Assembly (NCBI GenBank): GCA_024637275.1
Contig: JAGXFS010000167.1
Location: 1 to 46,057 of the forward strand
Direction: 5' to 3'
DNA length: 46,057 nt
Source of the DNA: Acidimicrobiia bacterium
Lineage (GTDB): Bacteria > Actinomycetota > Acidimicrobiia > Spongiisociales > JAENVV01
Of the stretch, positions 8,009 through 16,346 are shown piece by piece. The notes below the pieces were generated by a model. It searched no databases. It had not been told where the DNA came from and was given only the letters and a program-made list of their open reading frames with translations. Positions within the stretch are counted from its first letter, which is position 1. Each line of letters opens with the position of its first letter. The position numbers were made by a program, and so were the translations under genes.

Positions 8009-9139
8009 CTAGCGAACCAGGCAGGTCTCGTCGTAATCGACGATTGCCGGAGGTGTTGACCCACACGATGGGCAGTTCGGGTCCTTGGCGATCCGGAGTT
8101 GGAAGGTCTCCTGGGTGAGAGCGTCGTAGGTGAGTAGCCGGCCCCGCAGGGGAGTACCGATTCCGAGGATCAGCTTGATGGCTTCCGTAGCTTGGAGGCT
8201 CCCAATCACCCCTGGCAGGACACCCAGAACCCCGGCTTCCTGACAGTTCGGTGCCAATTCGGGGGGTGGCGGATGGGGAAACAGACACCGATAGCATGGG
8301 CCGTCATGGGGATCGAAGACCGCCACCTGTCCTTCGAAACGGAAGATCGAGCCATGAACGACCGGGATGCCGAGGCGTTGGGATACGTCATTGATGAGGT
8401 AACGGGTTGGGAAATTGTCGGCCCCGTCGACGATGAGGTCGAATCCTGCCAGGAGTTGCAGGGCGTTTGATGCGACGACATTGACGGCGTGTGCTTCGAC
8501 GGCCACGTCCGGGTTCAGGTTGGCGATGGTTCGTTCGGCTGAGTCCGACTTTGATTGGCCGATCCGATCGGTTCCATGGAGGATCTGCCGTTGCAGGTTG
8601 GAAACATCAACTCGATCGGCGTCAAAGATTGCGAGGGTGCCCACGCCGGCCGCCGCGAGATAGAGCGCGGCAGGCGAGCCAAGACCTCCCGCCCCGATGA
8701 TGGCGACGCGGGCGTCGAGGAGCTTCTGTTGACCGGCGACACCGACCTCCGGGAGGGCAATGTGGCGGCTATACCGCGCCGCGCTCGGAACCGACAACGT
8801 CGGTGGTATCTCCCAGGGCTCACCAGCAGCCTGCCATGCGACGAAACCACCGGCCAGGCTCTCGACGTTCGTGAAACCCATCTCCTGAAGCGTCACCCCT
8901 GCCAGAAGCGACCGTTCGCCAACCGCGCAAAACGCCACGATTGGTTGGTCGTACGACAAATGGTCGACCGAGGTCTCAAGCAATCCACGGGGAATTTTTT
9001 CAGCGCCCGGGATGCTTCCTAACGCCACCTCGTGCGGTTCGCGCACATCGATCAAGGTCCGGTCAGCAGCGCCCAGGTCGGCCGGCTTGACCTCCGGGAC
9101 GGTTTGCCTGGCGGCCGCAAGCATTTCTTTCAGATTCAC
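8009..9139 (-). CDS. Rhodanese-E1 fusion: sulfur-carrier adenylyltransferase
   Basis: A 376-residue two-domain protein. Residues about 15-110 form a rhodanese domain with LIDVREPHE and the likely sulfur-accepting Cys71 in FCAVGERS. Residues about 120-376 are a ThiF/MoeB E1-like domain with GAGGLGSP at 149-156, DADRVDVSNLQRQ, GADNFPTRY, Zn-binding CYRC and CPSC pairs, and a Cys in PNCQEAGVLG. Such proteins adenylate, and often sulfurate, the C-terminal glycine of small sulfur carriers (MoaD, ThiS, CysO). Actinobacterial MoeZ has the reverse order, E1 then rhodanese. Start is a GTG with a TAGCAT box 6 nt before it; an ATG five codons in is possible. No carrier-protein gene is adjacent. Confidence 0.88.
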   Translation of the reverse strand: MNLKEMLAAARQTVPEVKPADLGAADRTLIDVREPHEVALGSIPGAEKIPRGLLETSVDHLSYDQPIVAFCAVGERSLLAGVTLQEMGFTNVESLAGGFVAWQAAGEPWEIPPTLSVPSAARYSRHIALPEVGVAGQQKLLDARVAIIGAGGLGSPAALYLAAAGVGTLAIFDADRVDVSNLQRQILHGTDRIGQSKSDSAERTIANLNPDVAVEAHAVNVVASNALQLLAGFDLIVDGADNFPTRYLINDVSQRLGIPVVHGSIFRFEGQVAVFDPHDGPCYRCLFPHPPPPELAPNCQEAGVLGVLPGVIGSLQATEAIKLILGIGTPLRGRLLTYDALTQETFQLRIAKDPNCPSCGSTPPAIVDYDETCLVR

Positions 9140-9145
9140 AAGCTC

Positions 9146-9151
9146 ATGCTA
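9146..9151 (-). promoter_or_regulatory. -10 box TAGCAT for the rhodanese-E1 gene
   Basis: On the minus strand TAGCAT is followed by 6 nt and the GTG at 9139. Together with the box at 9225 it makes a pair of back-to-back leaderless promoters in a 97-base gap. Confidence 0.45.
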
Positions 9152-9224
9152 GGCAAGCTCCGTAGGATCTGCTGATTGCTTTGTCGGCAGCGCCGGCAAT
9201 GTCTGGCATTGAACGTGAGCCATC

Positions 9225-9230
9225 TAGAGT
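9225..9230 (+). promoter_or_regulatory. -10 box TAGAGT for the 9237 operon
   Basis: TAGAGT lies exactly 6 nt before the ATG at 9237. No Shine-Dalgarno is present, consistent with a leaderless mRNA. Confidence 0.45.
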
Positions 9231-9236
9231 TCCCTC

Positions 9237-9677
9237 ATGGTGGTTCCTGGCCTCACGCCCTCGATTGAGTTTGCCCTCCTTGCTGATGCCGTCCAGGCAG
9301 TAGGCGGCAAGCTCTTCGTGCTCGGGGGCGGTTGGGACACGATTTGGGTGAGATCCTTCCCGGCTCGCCATCACACCATGGCCATCGGTACCAGAATCAG
9401 GATCCCATGGTCGTCGGAAACGCAAACGTTCGAGCTAACCGTCCAGTTGGTCGACGAAGACGGTCAGCCGATCTTTGACACGATTCGCCACTCCCTAACC
9501 GTTGCTCCACCAAAGGGCGTCCCCGACGGGTTCGAACATGGGGTCGTCCGAGCTTTCACGTTCAATAACGTACCGTTTCAAAAACCCGGCGAGTACTCGT
9601 TCGTGATGACCGTTGACGAAGTGGAAACTGGGCGCTTGCGATTCTCGGTTCGGGAGCGTCGCCCGGAGACAACCTGA
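9237..9677 (+). CDS. Conserved beta-rich protein, DUF6941-like
   Basis: A 146-residue soluble protein with no signal peptide or membrane segment. The pattern EFALLADAVQAVGGKLFVLGGGWD, followed by alternating strands (IRIPWSSE, FELTVQLVDEDGQPIF) and a C-terminal GEYSFVMTVDE strand, resembles the DUF6941 family of beta-sandwich proteins of unknown function; this assignment is from memory of the pattern and not certain. Its stop codon overlaps the ATG of the LON-domain gene (TGATG), so the two are co-translated, suggesting a shared role, but I cannot name it. Confidence 0.7.
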   Translation: MVVPGLTPSIEFALLADAVQAVGGKLFVLGGGWDTIWVRSFPARHHTMAIGTRIRIPWSSETQTFELTVQLVDEDGQPIFDTIRHSLTVAPPKGVPDGFEHGVVRAFTFNNVPFQKPGEYSFVMTVDEVETGRLRFSVRERRPETT

Positions 9678-10291
9678 TGGAATCGATGAGGATGTTCCCG
9701 CTCGGGAGTCCCCTTATGCCGTTTTCAATGGTCACGCTGAGAATATTCGAACCCCGATATCTGCAGATGATCACTGAATGCGTGGAACAATCGGCGCCTT
9801 TCGGAGTAGTGCTCATCGAACGGGGCTTCGAGGTGGGCGGCGGCGACCAACGATCGGCGATTGGTACTGTGGCCCAGCTCGTGGACGTCGCGGATCTTCC
9901 GGACGGAGAGTTGGCGGTTGTTGCGGTTGGCGTCGAACGGATCCGGGTCCTTGACTGGCTGCCGGACGACCCGTACCCGACAGCACTGGTAGAACGACTG
10001 GGCGAAGAAGCCTCACCGACTGCCGCGGCCCGCGTCGATCAGATTGACAACCAGCTACGCCTGGTCCTGGCGCTGGTGTCGGAAGCGGGCATCGACGTCG
10101 GCCCTCTCGAGTACGAATTATCGGCCGAACCGGCGGTGGCCGCCCATCAGTTGTGTGCTTTGGCGCCGGTCGGCCCGTATGACGCTCAGCGCCTGCTGGG
10201 TGCACCTTCGGTCGACGAACGCCTCGAACTGCTGTCGGCCATACTCGAGGAGGAAACGGACTTCCTGCGATCGCAGCTAGGCGGGAGCTAG
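9677..10291 (+). CDS. LON substrate-binding-domain protein
   Basis: A 204-residue stand-alone version of the N-terminal domain of Lon protease. It has MFPLGSPLMPFSMVTLRIFEPRY, where Lon domains typically read 'LFPLG.VLFPG..L.L.IFEPRY', then FGVVLIERG and IGTVAQLVDV. The ATPase and protease domains are absent, as normal for this family. Such proteins are presumed to bind peptides or partners; the mechanism is unknown. It overlaps the upstream gene by one base, and its TAG stop shares a palindromic CTAG with the stop of the convergent lipoprotein gene. Confidence 0.88.
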   Translation: MESMRMFPLGSPLMPFSMVTLRIFEPRYLQMITECVEQSAPFGVVLIERGFEVGGGDQRSAIGTVAQLVDVADLPDGELAVVAVGVERIRVLDWLPDDPYPTALVERLGEEASPTAAARVDQIDNQLRLVLALVSEAGIDVGPLEYELSAEPAVAAHQLCALAPVGPYDAQRLLGAPSVDERLELLSAILEEETDFLRSQLGGS

Positions 10292-11778
10292 TTCGATCCC
10301 CAGGCGTAAAAGAAACCGTCGCGTGAGCCGACGTAGATGTAACCGTCGAATACCGTCGGGGTCGATTCGATGCAACCGGACCCCAGCGGTTGCTCCCATA
10401 GCCTTTGGGGAGCGAACGGTTGTGTCACGTCATAGGCTCGAAGTGCGCCACCGGCATCGCAATTCACTGCCACCAGCAGAGTTTGATCGATGAGAATCGG
10501 CGACGACCAGGCGTGCCAACCGATGGGTTCCTGCCACATGATTTCGCCAGAGTCGGTGTCGATCGCCAGAAGGTTGCCAGGGTGGGTGCTGGCGTACAGC
10601 ACGCCATTGCCGAGCGCCGGCGTCGACCACAAACCTCCGTCATCACCATCGACACCCGGAACCGAGACTGACCATTCGATCGGGTTGCCGTCCGTGAATG
10701 GGTTGAGCTTGGCGATCTGCCCGACCACGGATGACCGTGGCAGGAACCGCTCGAGTTCGACACTGATGTACACGAACCCTTCGTCATCGATTATGGGCGT
10801 GGCGTCGATGTCATCACCAGCCCAGAAGTCAAAAACGACGGGTGCTTCGCCTTGTCTGATGTTGCTGATGTCGAGGCCAACTACACGGCCTGCCGAGTTC
10901 GTGAAGTAGGCCCGCTGGTTGTGGATTGCAATGGAGCTCTCAATCGATGCGTTGGAGTCGCCGACCGCGTTGATGAGTTCCTGGTTCCAGCCGGGGACTT
11001 TGGCGAGAATTATCGGATCGACCGCCACACGATCAGCGTCAAGTGTTCGGTTCAGTTCGATCGCGAAGAAGAAACCGTTCTCTCCGCCCTCGTACAGGAC
11101 CCCGTCGACGATCGAGGGGTTGGAATCCCAGTCGTTGTTCCAAATTCCGGGATGGTCCGCTGAGTCAAGACTCCAGATCTCGTACGGTACGTCCGTGTCG
11201 AGTCCGAGTATCCGCAGCTTGTTGTCTCGACTCCCAAAGTAGAGAAGTGGGAAACCGTCTGGATCCAGTGTCACTGAACCTTTGATGAGATCGCCGGTGA
11301 CAAATGGGGGCCGGGTGTCGAGGCCGGTCCGGGCGTCTACGAAGTGAACGGCCCGGTCATAGGCTCCGAAAATGATTTCGGTTATACCGTCGGGGCGGAC
11401 CCATACGACCGGCTGGCCGGTCCATCCCGTCCCGCACCACTGGCGGGTCTCTTCGCCGACCGACGAACTGGAGCACATGGCGCTTTCGGGGTATCGCCAC
11501 ACCACTTCTGGCCGATCGGGTATCGGGCCGGAACCGTAATAGTTGCGTTGGGGATTGCCGCGGAACTGCAGGACCCCGTTGACGGTTCCCCACGGTCGCC
11601 CCACTGACACCGAAGGCTGCAATGTGGTGGTGGTTATCGTCGTCGCCGGGAGCGTAGAGGTGGTGGGTGCAATAGCCTGATTGACCGTGGTCGTCGTCGA
11701 CCGGTCCGGATACGGATCGCCGAGAAAGTCGCAGGCTCCGACAGTGAGCAGGATCAGACAGATCCAAATCGATCGCAT
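10288..11778 (-). CDS. PQQ-like beta-propeller lipoprotein
   Basis: A 496-residue exported protein. The N terminus is a lipoprotein signal peptide with lipobox LTVGAC (Cys16), followed by a Thr-rich linker of about 40 residues typical of wall-spanning tethers. The rest is a beta-propeller of the PQQ-dehydrogenase-like (BamB-like) fold: repeated units such as GNGVLYASTHPGNLLAIDTDSGEIMW and FDGYIYVGSRDGFFYAW. No enzyme active-site motif is apparent, so a binding or scaffold role at the outer face of the membrane is more likely than quinoprotein catalysis. It is a single gene, divergent from the YihY gene, with its own TAACTT box 6 nt before the ATG. Confidence 0.85.
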   Translation of the reverse strand: MRSIWICLILLTVGACDFLGDPYPDRSTTTTVNQAIAPTTSTLPATTITTTTLQPSVSVGRPWGTVNGVLQFRGNPQRNYYGSGPIPDRPEVVWRYPESAMCSSSSVGEETRQWCGTGWTGQPVVWVRPDGITEIIFGAYDRAVHFVDARTGLDTRPPFVTGDLIKGSVTLDPDGFPLLYFGSRDNKLRILGLDTDVPYEIWSLDSADHPGIWNNDWDSNPSIVDGVLYEGGENGFFFAIELNRTLDADRVAVDPIILAKVPGWNQELINAVGDSNASIESSIAIHNQRAYFTNSAGRVVGLDISNIRQGEAPVVFDFWAGDDIDATPIIDDEGFVYISVELERFLPRSSVVGQIAKLNPFTDGNPIEWSVSVPGVDGDDGGLWSTPALGNGVLYASTHPGNLLAIDTDSGEIMWQEPIGWHAWSSPILIDQTLLVAVNCDAGGALRAYDVTQPFAPQRLWEQPLGSGCIESTPTVFDGYIYVGSRDGFFYAWGSN

Positions 11779-11784
11779 CGGGGC

Positions 11785-11790
11785 AAGTTA
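11785..11790 (-). promoter_or_regulatory. -10 box TAACTT for the propeller lipoprotein gene
   Basis: On the minus strand TAACTT is followed by 6 nt and then the ATG at 11778. It is back to back with the TAACCT box at 11823. Confidence 0.45.
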
Positions 11791-11800
11791 GCGGGGGTTG

Positions 11801-11828
11801 TTTGATTTTTGACGTTCTCGCCTAACCT
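11801..11828 (+). promoter_or_regulatory. Promoter TTTGAT-N16-TAACCT for the YihY/ABC operon
   Basis: A -35-like TTTGAT at 11801-11806 is separated by 16 nt from TAACCT at 11823-11828, which lies 6 nt before the ATG at 11835. The spacing predicts transcription starting at or next to the start codon. Confidence 0.5.
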
Positions 11829-11834
11829 GCTCGG

Positions 11835-12722
11835 ATGGTTGGAACGCTACGAACCCGGGTGGACTCGTCCGTACCGGTTCGGTTCTTCCGCCGTCTCGGG
11901 GCTGCAGGTCCGTCGGTTTTGGCTGCGGCCATCGCCTACAACCTGTTCTTCGCCCTCGTTCCAGCTCTGGCCTCGGTGGTCGTGGCCGCTTCGGTTTTCG
12001 GTCGTTCCGATGAAGTGCTGGAGGAAAGTCTCGCGACGCTCAGCCGGGTCGCACCATCGGAGACTGTGCTGTTTATTGGCAGGGTGCTCGAAGATGTAGC
12101 GACCTCAGTCAATCGGGCGCAGGACATTGTGATCGCCGTCACCGGGATCGTGGCGTTGTGGCTGGGGTCCCGAGGCATTCACACCATTCAGGAAGTTCTC
12201 GCAAGGATCGCCGAACTGGACGAGCGTCGGCCCTGGATCATCGCCAAGCTGGTGTCGGTCTTGCTGACGGCTGGCATCGCCGTAACCCTGGTCGTGTCGT
12301 CGCTCTTGGTGGTCGCCGGGGCGACTGTGGCAGAACGGCTTGACGCGTTCGTTGGCGGTAGCTGGCCGGTCGAAGCGTGGAACTTCGCGTCGGTCCCCGT
12401 GGCAGCATTCTGCTTTTATCTGTTCCTGGCCGCCCTCTACCGATGGGGACCTCCGGCGCGGTTCCCCCGGATGTGGCTTGCCGCGTTGCTCTCGACTATT
12501 GGGATCTTGATTGCCTCACTCGGATTTCGTTTTTATCTAGACCGAGCTGGCGCTTCCGGCGCGACTACGCTCGCCATTTTTGGTGCGGTGGCCGTCATGC
12601 TGTTGTGGCTGTACGTGATCGCCTACGTGATCATCGTCTCCGGTTCGATTGCCGCAGGGGTAGCCCGTAGAGCTGCCCAACGGCAGGCGAATCAACCTGA
12701 AGGGGAGCTGGCCGTTGGTTGA
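11835..12722 (+). CDS. YihY/BrkB-family inner-membrane protein
   Basis: A 295-residue polytopic protein of the YihY/virulence factor BrkB family. It has the family's opening AAAIAYNLFFALVPALASVVVAA segment, about six membrane helices in all, and the late LYVIAYVIIVSGSIAAGVARR helix. The family's biochemical role is unsettled. It heads a three-gene operon: its stop codon lies 8 bp past the start of the first ABC-transporter gene. The shared operon makes some link to envelope lipid or solute transport reasonable but unproven. Confidence 0.88.
   Translation: MVGTLRTRVDSSVPVRFFRRLGAAGPSVLAAAIAYNLFFALVPALASVVVAASVFGRSDEVLEESLATLSRVAPSETVLFIGRVLEDVATSVNRAQDIVIAVTGIVALWLGSRGIHTIQEVLARIAELDERRPWIIAKLVSVLLTAGIAVTLVVSSLLVVAGATVAERLDAFVGGSWPVEAWNFASVPVAAFCFYLFLAALYRWGPPARFPRMWLAALLSTIGILIASLGFRFYLDRAGASGATTLAIFGAVAVMLLWLYVIAYVIIVSGSIAAGVARRAAQRQANQPEGELAVG
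12700..12707 (+). promoter_or_regulatory. Shine-Dalgarno AAGGGGAG fixing a TTG start
   Basis: AAGGGGAG sits 7 nt before the TTG at 12715, inside the end of the YihY gene. It supports this rare start for the first ABC subunit. Confidence 0.6.
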
Positions 12723-14451
12723 CCCTGGCACCCGTCGCGGCCTCCGACTGCTGTTCTCGCTGCTCGCTAATTACCGGCGCGAGGCGATCCTGTCGACGCT
12801 GTCGGCTTTGGTGTGGATGGTGATGGTGATCATCGGCCCCTATCTCACCAAGGTCGTTATCGACCGCGCCATTGAAGGTGAGCGTCGTGATCTACTCCTG
12901 CCCTTGGTCGGAGCAGTTCTGGCGGCCGGTGTTATCAAGGCCCTTGGCGTAGGCGGTCGGCGGTACTTCGCATTCCTGCTCTCGTACCGGGCAGAAACCG
13001 ATCTTCGCAACCGGATTTTCGAACACATCCAGCGTCTCGAGTTCAACTATCACGACGAGGTCGCAACTGGAGAACTGATGTCGCGATCCTCTAGCGACCT
13101 ATCCCAGGTACGCCTGGTGTATGCGATGCTCCCGATCACCATTGCCAACGTGGCGATGTTTGCGGTGGTCATCGCTGTGATGGTGTCCATAGACGTCACG
13201 CTCGGCGCTCTCGTGTCGTTGGCCGTGCCGATGCTGCTCTACATCGCCAACACGTACGCCAGGCGAGTTATCCACATCGCTACGGACGTCCAACAGAAGC
13301 TTGCGGACAATACCGCAGTTATCGCTGAGGCGATTGGGGGTATTCGGGTCGTCAAGTCATATGGACAGGAAGCCCAGGAGACCGAAAAGATTCATATGGC
13401 GGCGATCGGGATCTACGAGCGATCGATGGAACTCATCAAGAATCGGGCGATCTTCATCCCGCTCTTTGAACTGGTGGCGCCCATCGCAACCGCGGTCATT
13501 CTCGGTATGGGGGGTCTCCGGGTCATCGACGGCGCCCTTACCCCTGGTGAGTTCTATCAGTTTGCCGAATACATGGTCATTTTGAATTTCCCTCTCCGTC
13601 TCACGGGGTGGTTCTTTGCGGAAATACCTCGAGCTTCGGCCGCCGGTGGGCGGGTACTCGATCTCCTCAAGACAGCTCCTGAGATTGCGGACCCAGCGCA
13701 CCCCGTCGATCTCCCACCCGGGCCGGGCGACGTCAGATTCTCCAATGTGGCGTTCGGGTATCCGGATGGCCCACCGGTGCTCGACGGGTTCGACCTACAC
13801 GTCCCAGGGGGGCGATCGGTTGCCCTGGTCGGGGCGACCGGATCGGGCAAGTCGACCGTTGCGTATTTATTGGCCCGGTTCTACGACGTCACCGAGGGAA
13901 CCGTGTCGCTCGACGGGGTGGATGTGCGGTCGGTTCGTTTGAGCGAACTGCGCAACGAGGTAGCGGTCGTGTTTGAGGAGACTTTTCTGTTCTCGGCTTC
14001 GATTCGCGACAACATCTCGTTCGGCAACCCGGATGCCACCGATGATCAGGTGCGCCTGGCTGCCCGCCTGGCGCAGGCACATGGGTTCATCTCGGACACG
14101 GCCGATGGGTACGAATCGATGATTGGCGAACGGGGGTATTCACTCTCCGGTGGCCAAAGGCAACGGATCGCGCTCGCTCGGGCCGTGTTGCGCGATCCCC
14201 GGGTACTCATCCTTGACGACGCAACCTCGTCGGTCGACGCGGTGACCGAAGACGAGATTCGTGATGCTCTGAAGACCGTAATGGCCGGCCGGACGACAAT
14301 CATTATTGCTCACCGACCGTCCACGCTGGCGCTTGCCGACGAGGTTATCTTCATCGATAACGGCAAGGTGGTGGCGTCTGGCACCCACACCGACCTGCTT
14401 GAACGGGTCCCCAGGTACTCGGCAATTCTGGCCACCTCGGAGGTTGGCTGA
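12715..14451 (+). CDS. ABC exporter half-transporter, subunit with degenerate ATP site
   Basis: A 578-residue fused membrane-ATPase half transporter: six membrane helices to about residue 310, then an ATP-binding domain. Walker A GATGSGKST is near residue 373 and the signature LSGGQRQR near 477, both standard. However, the Walker B motif reads ILDDATSS, with Asp where the catalytic Glu belongs, and the Q-loop reads VVFEETFLF with Glu where Gln is expected. This matches the catalytically weak subunit of heterodimeric exporters such as TM287/288. Its partner is the next gene, which overlaps by one base (TGATG). Start is TTG with a good Shine-Dalgarno. The substrate is unknown; lipids or drugs are typical for the class. 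Confidence 0.92.
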   Translation: MVDPGTRRGLRLLFSLLANYRREAILSTLSALVWMVMVIIGPYLTKVVIDRAIEGERRDLLLPLVGAVLAAGVIKALGVGGRRYFAFLLSYRAETDLRNRIFEHIQRLEFNYHDEVATGELMSRSSSDLSQVRLVYAMLPITIANVAMFAVVIAVMVSIDVTLGALVSLAVPMLLYIANTYARRVIHIATDVQQKLADNTAVIAEAIGGIRVVKSYGQEAQETEKIHMAAIGIYERSMELIKNRAIFIPLFELVAPIATAVILGMGGLRVIDGALTPGEFYQFAEYMVILNFPLRLTGWFFAEIPRASAAGGRVLDLLKTAPEIADPAHPVDLPPGPGDVRFSNVAFGYPDGPPVLDGFDLHVPGGRSVALVGATGSGKSTVAYLLARFYDVTEGTVSLDGVDVRSVRLSELRNEVAVVFEETFLFSASIRDNISFGNPDATDDQVRLAARLAQAHGFISDTADGYESMIGERGYSLSGGQRQRIALARAVLRDPRVLILDDATSSVDAVTEDEIRDALKTVMAGRTTIIIAHRPSTLALADEVIFIDNGKVVASGTHTDLLERVPRYSAILATSEVG

Positions 14452-16226
14452 TGTACGCTCGTTTCGGTTCGGGCGAAGGGCGTACCGAAGGCACCTGGGA
14501 GCTGCTGCGCAAAGCCGCATCGTACGGCAAAGGCCTTGGCTGGGTGGCCACCGGGGCGCTGGCCGCCACGATTCTTGCCACCGTGGCCCGCCTGGCAGGA
14601 CCCGCCTACGTTCGCCAGGGCCTCGACGCGGTTGACGTGGCGGATCGCCAGGCCCTGTTCCGGGCGGTGTGGTGGTTCGTGGGTGCCTTGGTGCTGCAGT
14701 ACATCAGCCAGGCGATTTCGCAGTATTGGGTTTCGGGGGTGGGTGAGCGCTACCTCGCCGATCTTCGGGTTCGTGCGTTTCGGCATCTGATCGATCTCGA
14801 CGTCGACTTTTTCTCGCGATCGAAGGCGGGAGTTTTGGTAAGTCGTCTGACATCTGACATCGAGGCTCTGACTCAGTTCGTAAAAGAGGGTGCCATCAAC
14901 GTCGTGACGTCGGTGCTCACGGTGATCGGCGTGACGATCGCCATGTTTCTCATCGACACATCGATGGCCCTGGCGGTATTGGCGCTCATGCCGATTCTCC
15001 TGGCGGTTTCGGTGGTGTTTCGGATTTATGCCGATCGGGCATACGAGCAAGTTCGCGAGCACATCGGTCGCGTGCTTGGGGCGATCCAGGAAGGCATCTC
15101 GGGGGTGCGGGTCGTGCAGGCGTACACCCAGGAGCACCGTCAGAAGCTGGAATTCGGGCGGGTCAACGAGCGATACTTCGACGCGAACATTGCGGCCGCC
15201 AAGGCTATCTCCGCCTATTTTCCGGCCGTCGACTTCCTGCGCACGTCGGGTCTGGCGCTCATTTTGGTGGTTGGTGGTAACCGGGTCCTCGACGGTGAGA
15301 TGAGCTTCGGCGCGCTGGTGGCGTTCCTGCTGTACTTGAACTGGTTCTTCGAGCCGATCGTGCAGATCTCCAATCTTTACAACCTGCTCCAGGCCGCCAT
15401 GGCTGCTCTGTCTAAGCTGCTGGGAATCCTCGATCGTGAGCCGGCCGTGCCGGAAGCAACCGAGCCCGTGCGGCTACCGGAGATCCTTGGCAAGCTCACC
15501 TTCGACTCCGTCACCTTCGCATACGACCCGGCGGTGCCGATTCTGCACGGCATCGACCTCGAGATCGAAGCCGGTGAACGTATAGCCATCGTCGGCGAGA
15601 CCGGCTCCGGAAAATCAACGCTCGCCAAGCTGGCGGTGCGCTTCTATGACCCCCTGGGAGGAGCGATTCGCCTCGACGATGTTGACCTACTGTCGATCGG
15701 CTTTGAAGACTTGCGGCGAGGCGTCTCGCTCGTACCCCAGGAAGGGTTCCTATTCGCCGGGACGCTGCGGGACAACATCCGGTACGCCCGACCGGATGCG
15801 AGTGACCAGGCGATCTGGAAGGTGTGTTCCACGCTGGGCATCGCCGAATGGGTCGGGAGCCTTCCGGATCAATTGGATACTGAGGTGCGAGAGCGCGGGG
15901 CGCGGTTCTCGTCAGGTGAGCGCCAGTTGGTGGCCCTCGCCCGGGCGCTCCTGGCGGGACCCAGTGTGATCGTGATGGACGAAGCCACGTCGAATCTCGA
16001 CCCGGAGACCGAAGGGGTGGTCGAGGCCGCGTTGGCGACGCTCCTGGAAGGACGCACGGCCATCGTCATTGCTCACCGTCTCGCCACGGCCGAACGAGCC
16101 GACCGGGTCGTTGTCATGGACGAAGGTCGTATCGTCGAAGTCGGCCATCACACCGAGCTTGTTGCGGCAGCCGGGCCCTACGCCAGGCTTAGCGAGGCTT
16201 GGCAAGCCGCCCAGACGACGGACTGA
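14451..16226 (+). CDS. ABC exporter half-transporter, subunit with active Walker B
   Basis: A 591-residue partner of the preceding gene, with six membrane helices and a C-terminal ATPase. Walker A GETGSGKST is near residue 383, the Q-loop is the normal VPQEGFLF, and Walker B MDEATSNLD near residue 510 has the catalytic Glu. Its signature is non-standard: FSSGERQL in place of LSGGQ. In the dimer, the degenerate Walker B of subunit 1 would face this altered signature, making one weak ATP site, while subunit 1's perfect LSGGQ faces this intact Walker B, making one active site. It ends the operon; no clear terminator follows in the 120-base gap. Confidence 0.92.
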   Translation: MYARFGSGEGRTEGTWELLRKAASYGKGLGWVATGALAATILATVARLAGPAYVRQGLDAVDVADRQALFRAVWWFVGALVLQYISQAISQYWVSGVGERYLADLRVRAFRHLIDLDVDFFSRSKAGVLVSRLTSDIEALTQFVKEGAINVVTSVLTVIGVTIAMFLIDTSMALAVLALMPILLAVSVVFRIYADRAYEQVREHIGRVLGAIQEGISGVRVVQAYTQEHRQKLEFGRVNERYFDANIAAAKAISAYFPAVDFLRTSGLALILVVGGNRVLDGEMSFGALVAFLLYLNWFFEPIVQISNLYNLLQAAMAALSKLLGILDREPAVPEATEPVRLPEILGKLTFDSVTFAYDPAVPILHGIDLEIEAGERIAIVGETGSGKSTLAKLAVRFYDPLGGAIRLDDVDLLSIGFEDLRRGVSLVPQEGFLFAGTLRDNIRYARPDASDQAIWKVCSTLGIAEWVGSLPDQLDTEVRERGARFSSGERQLVALARALLAGPSVIVMDEATSNLDPETEGVVEAALATLLEGRTAIVIAHRLATAERADRVVVMDEGRIVEVGHHTELVAAAGPYARLSEAWQAAQTTD

Positions 16227-16330
16227 TTCAAGATTTCTCGCTCCTCGTCCGATAAACCACTGTTAGTGAAGTTATGCCAGGTTTCGGTGTAACACGTCGG
16301 GTGCTGGTGCTACTTAACCGGTGGACACCC

Positions 16331-16338
16331 AAAGGGAG
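16331..16338 (+). promoter_or_regulatory. Shine-Dalgarno AAAGGGAG of the small secreted protein
   Basis: A strong ribosome-binding site 8 nt before the ATG at 16347. Unlike most monocistronic genes in this window, this gene has a real leader. The rest of the 120-base gap from 16227 shows no clear promoter or hairpin. Confidence 0.6.
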
Positions 16339-16346
16339 TAATAACG

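Noticed and set aside
14310-15137. Minus-strand frame of about 275 codons across the two ABC-transporter genes
   Set aside because: Antisense to both well-supported transporter genes; composition is His/Arg-rich and no motif is seen.
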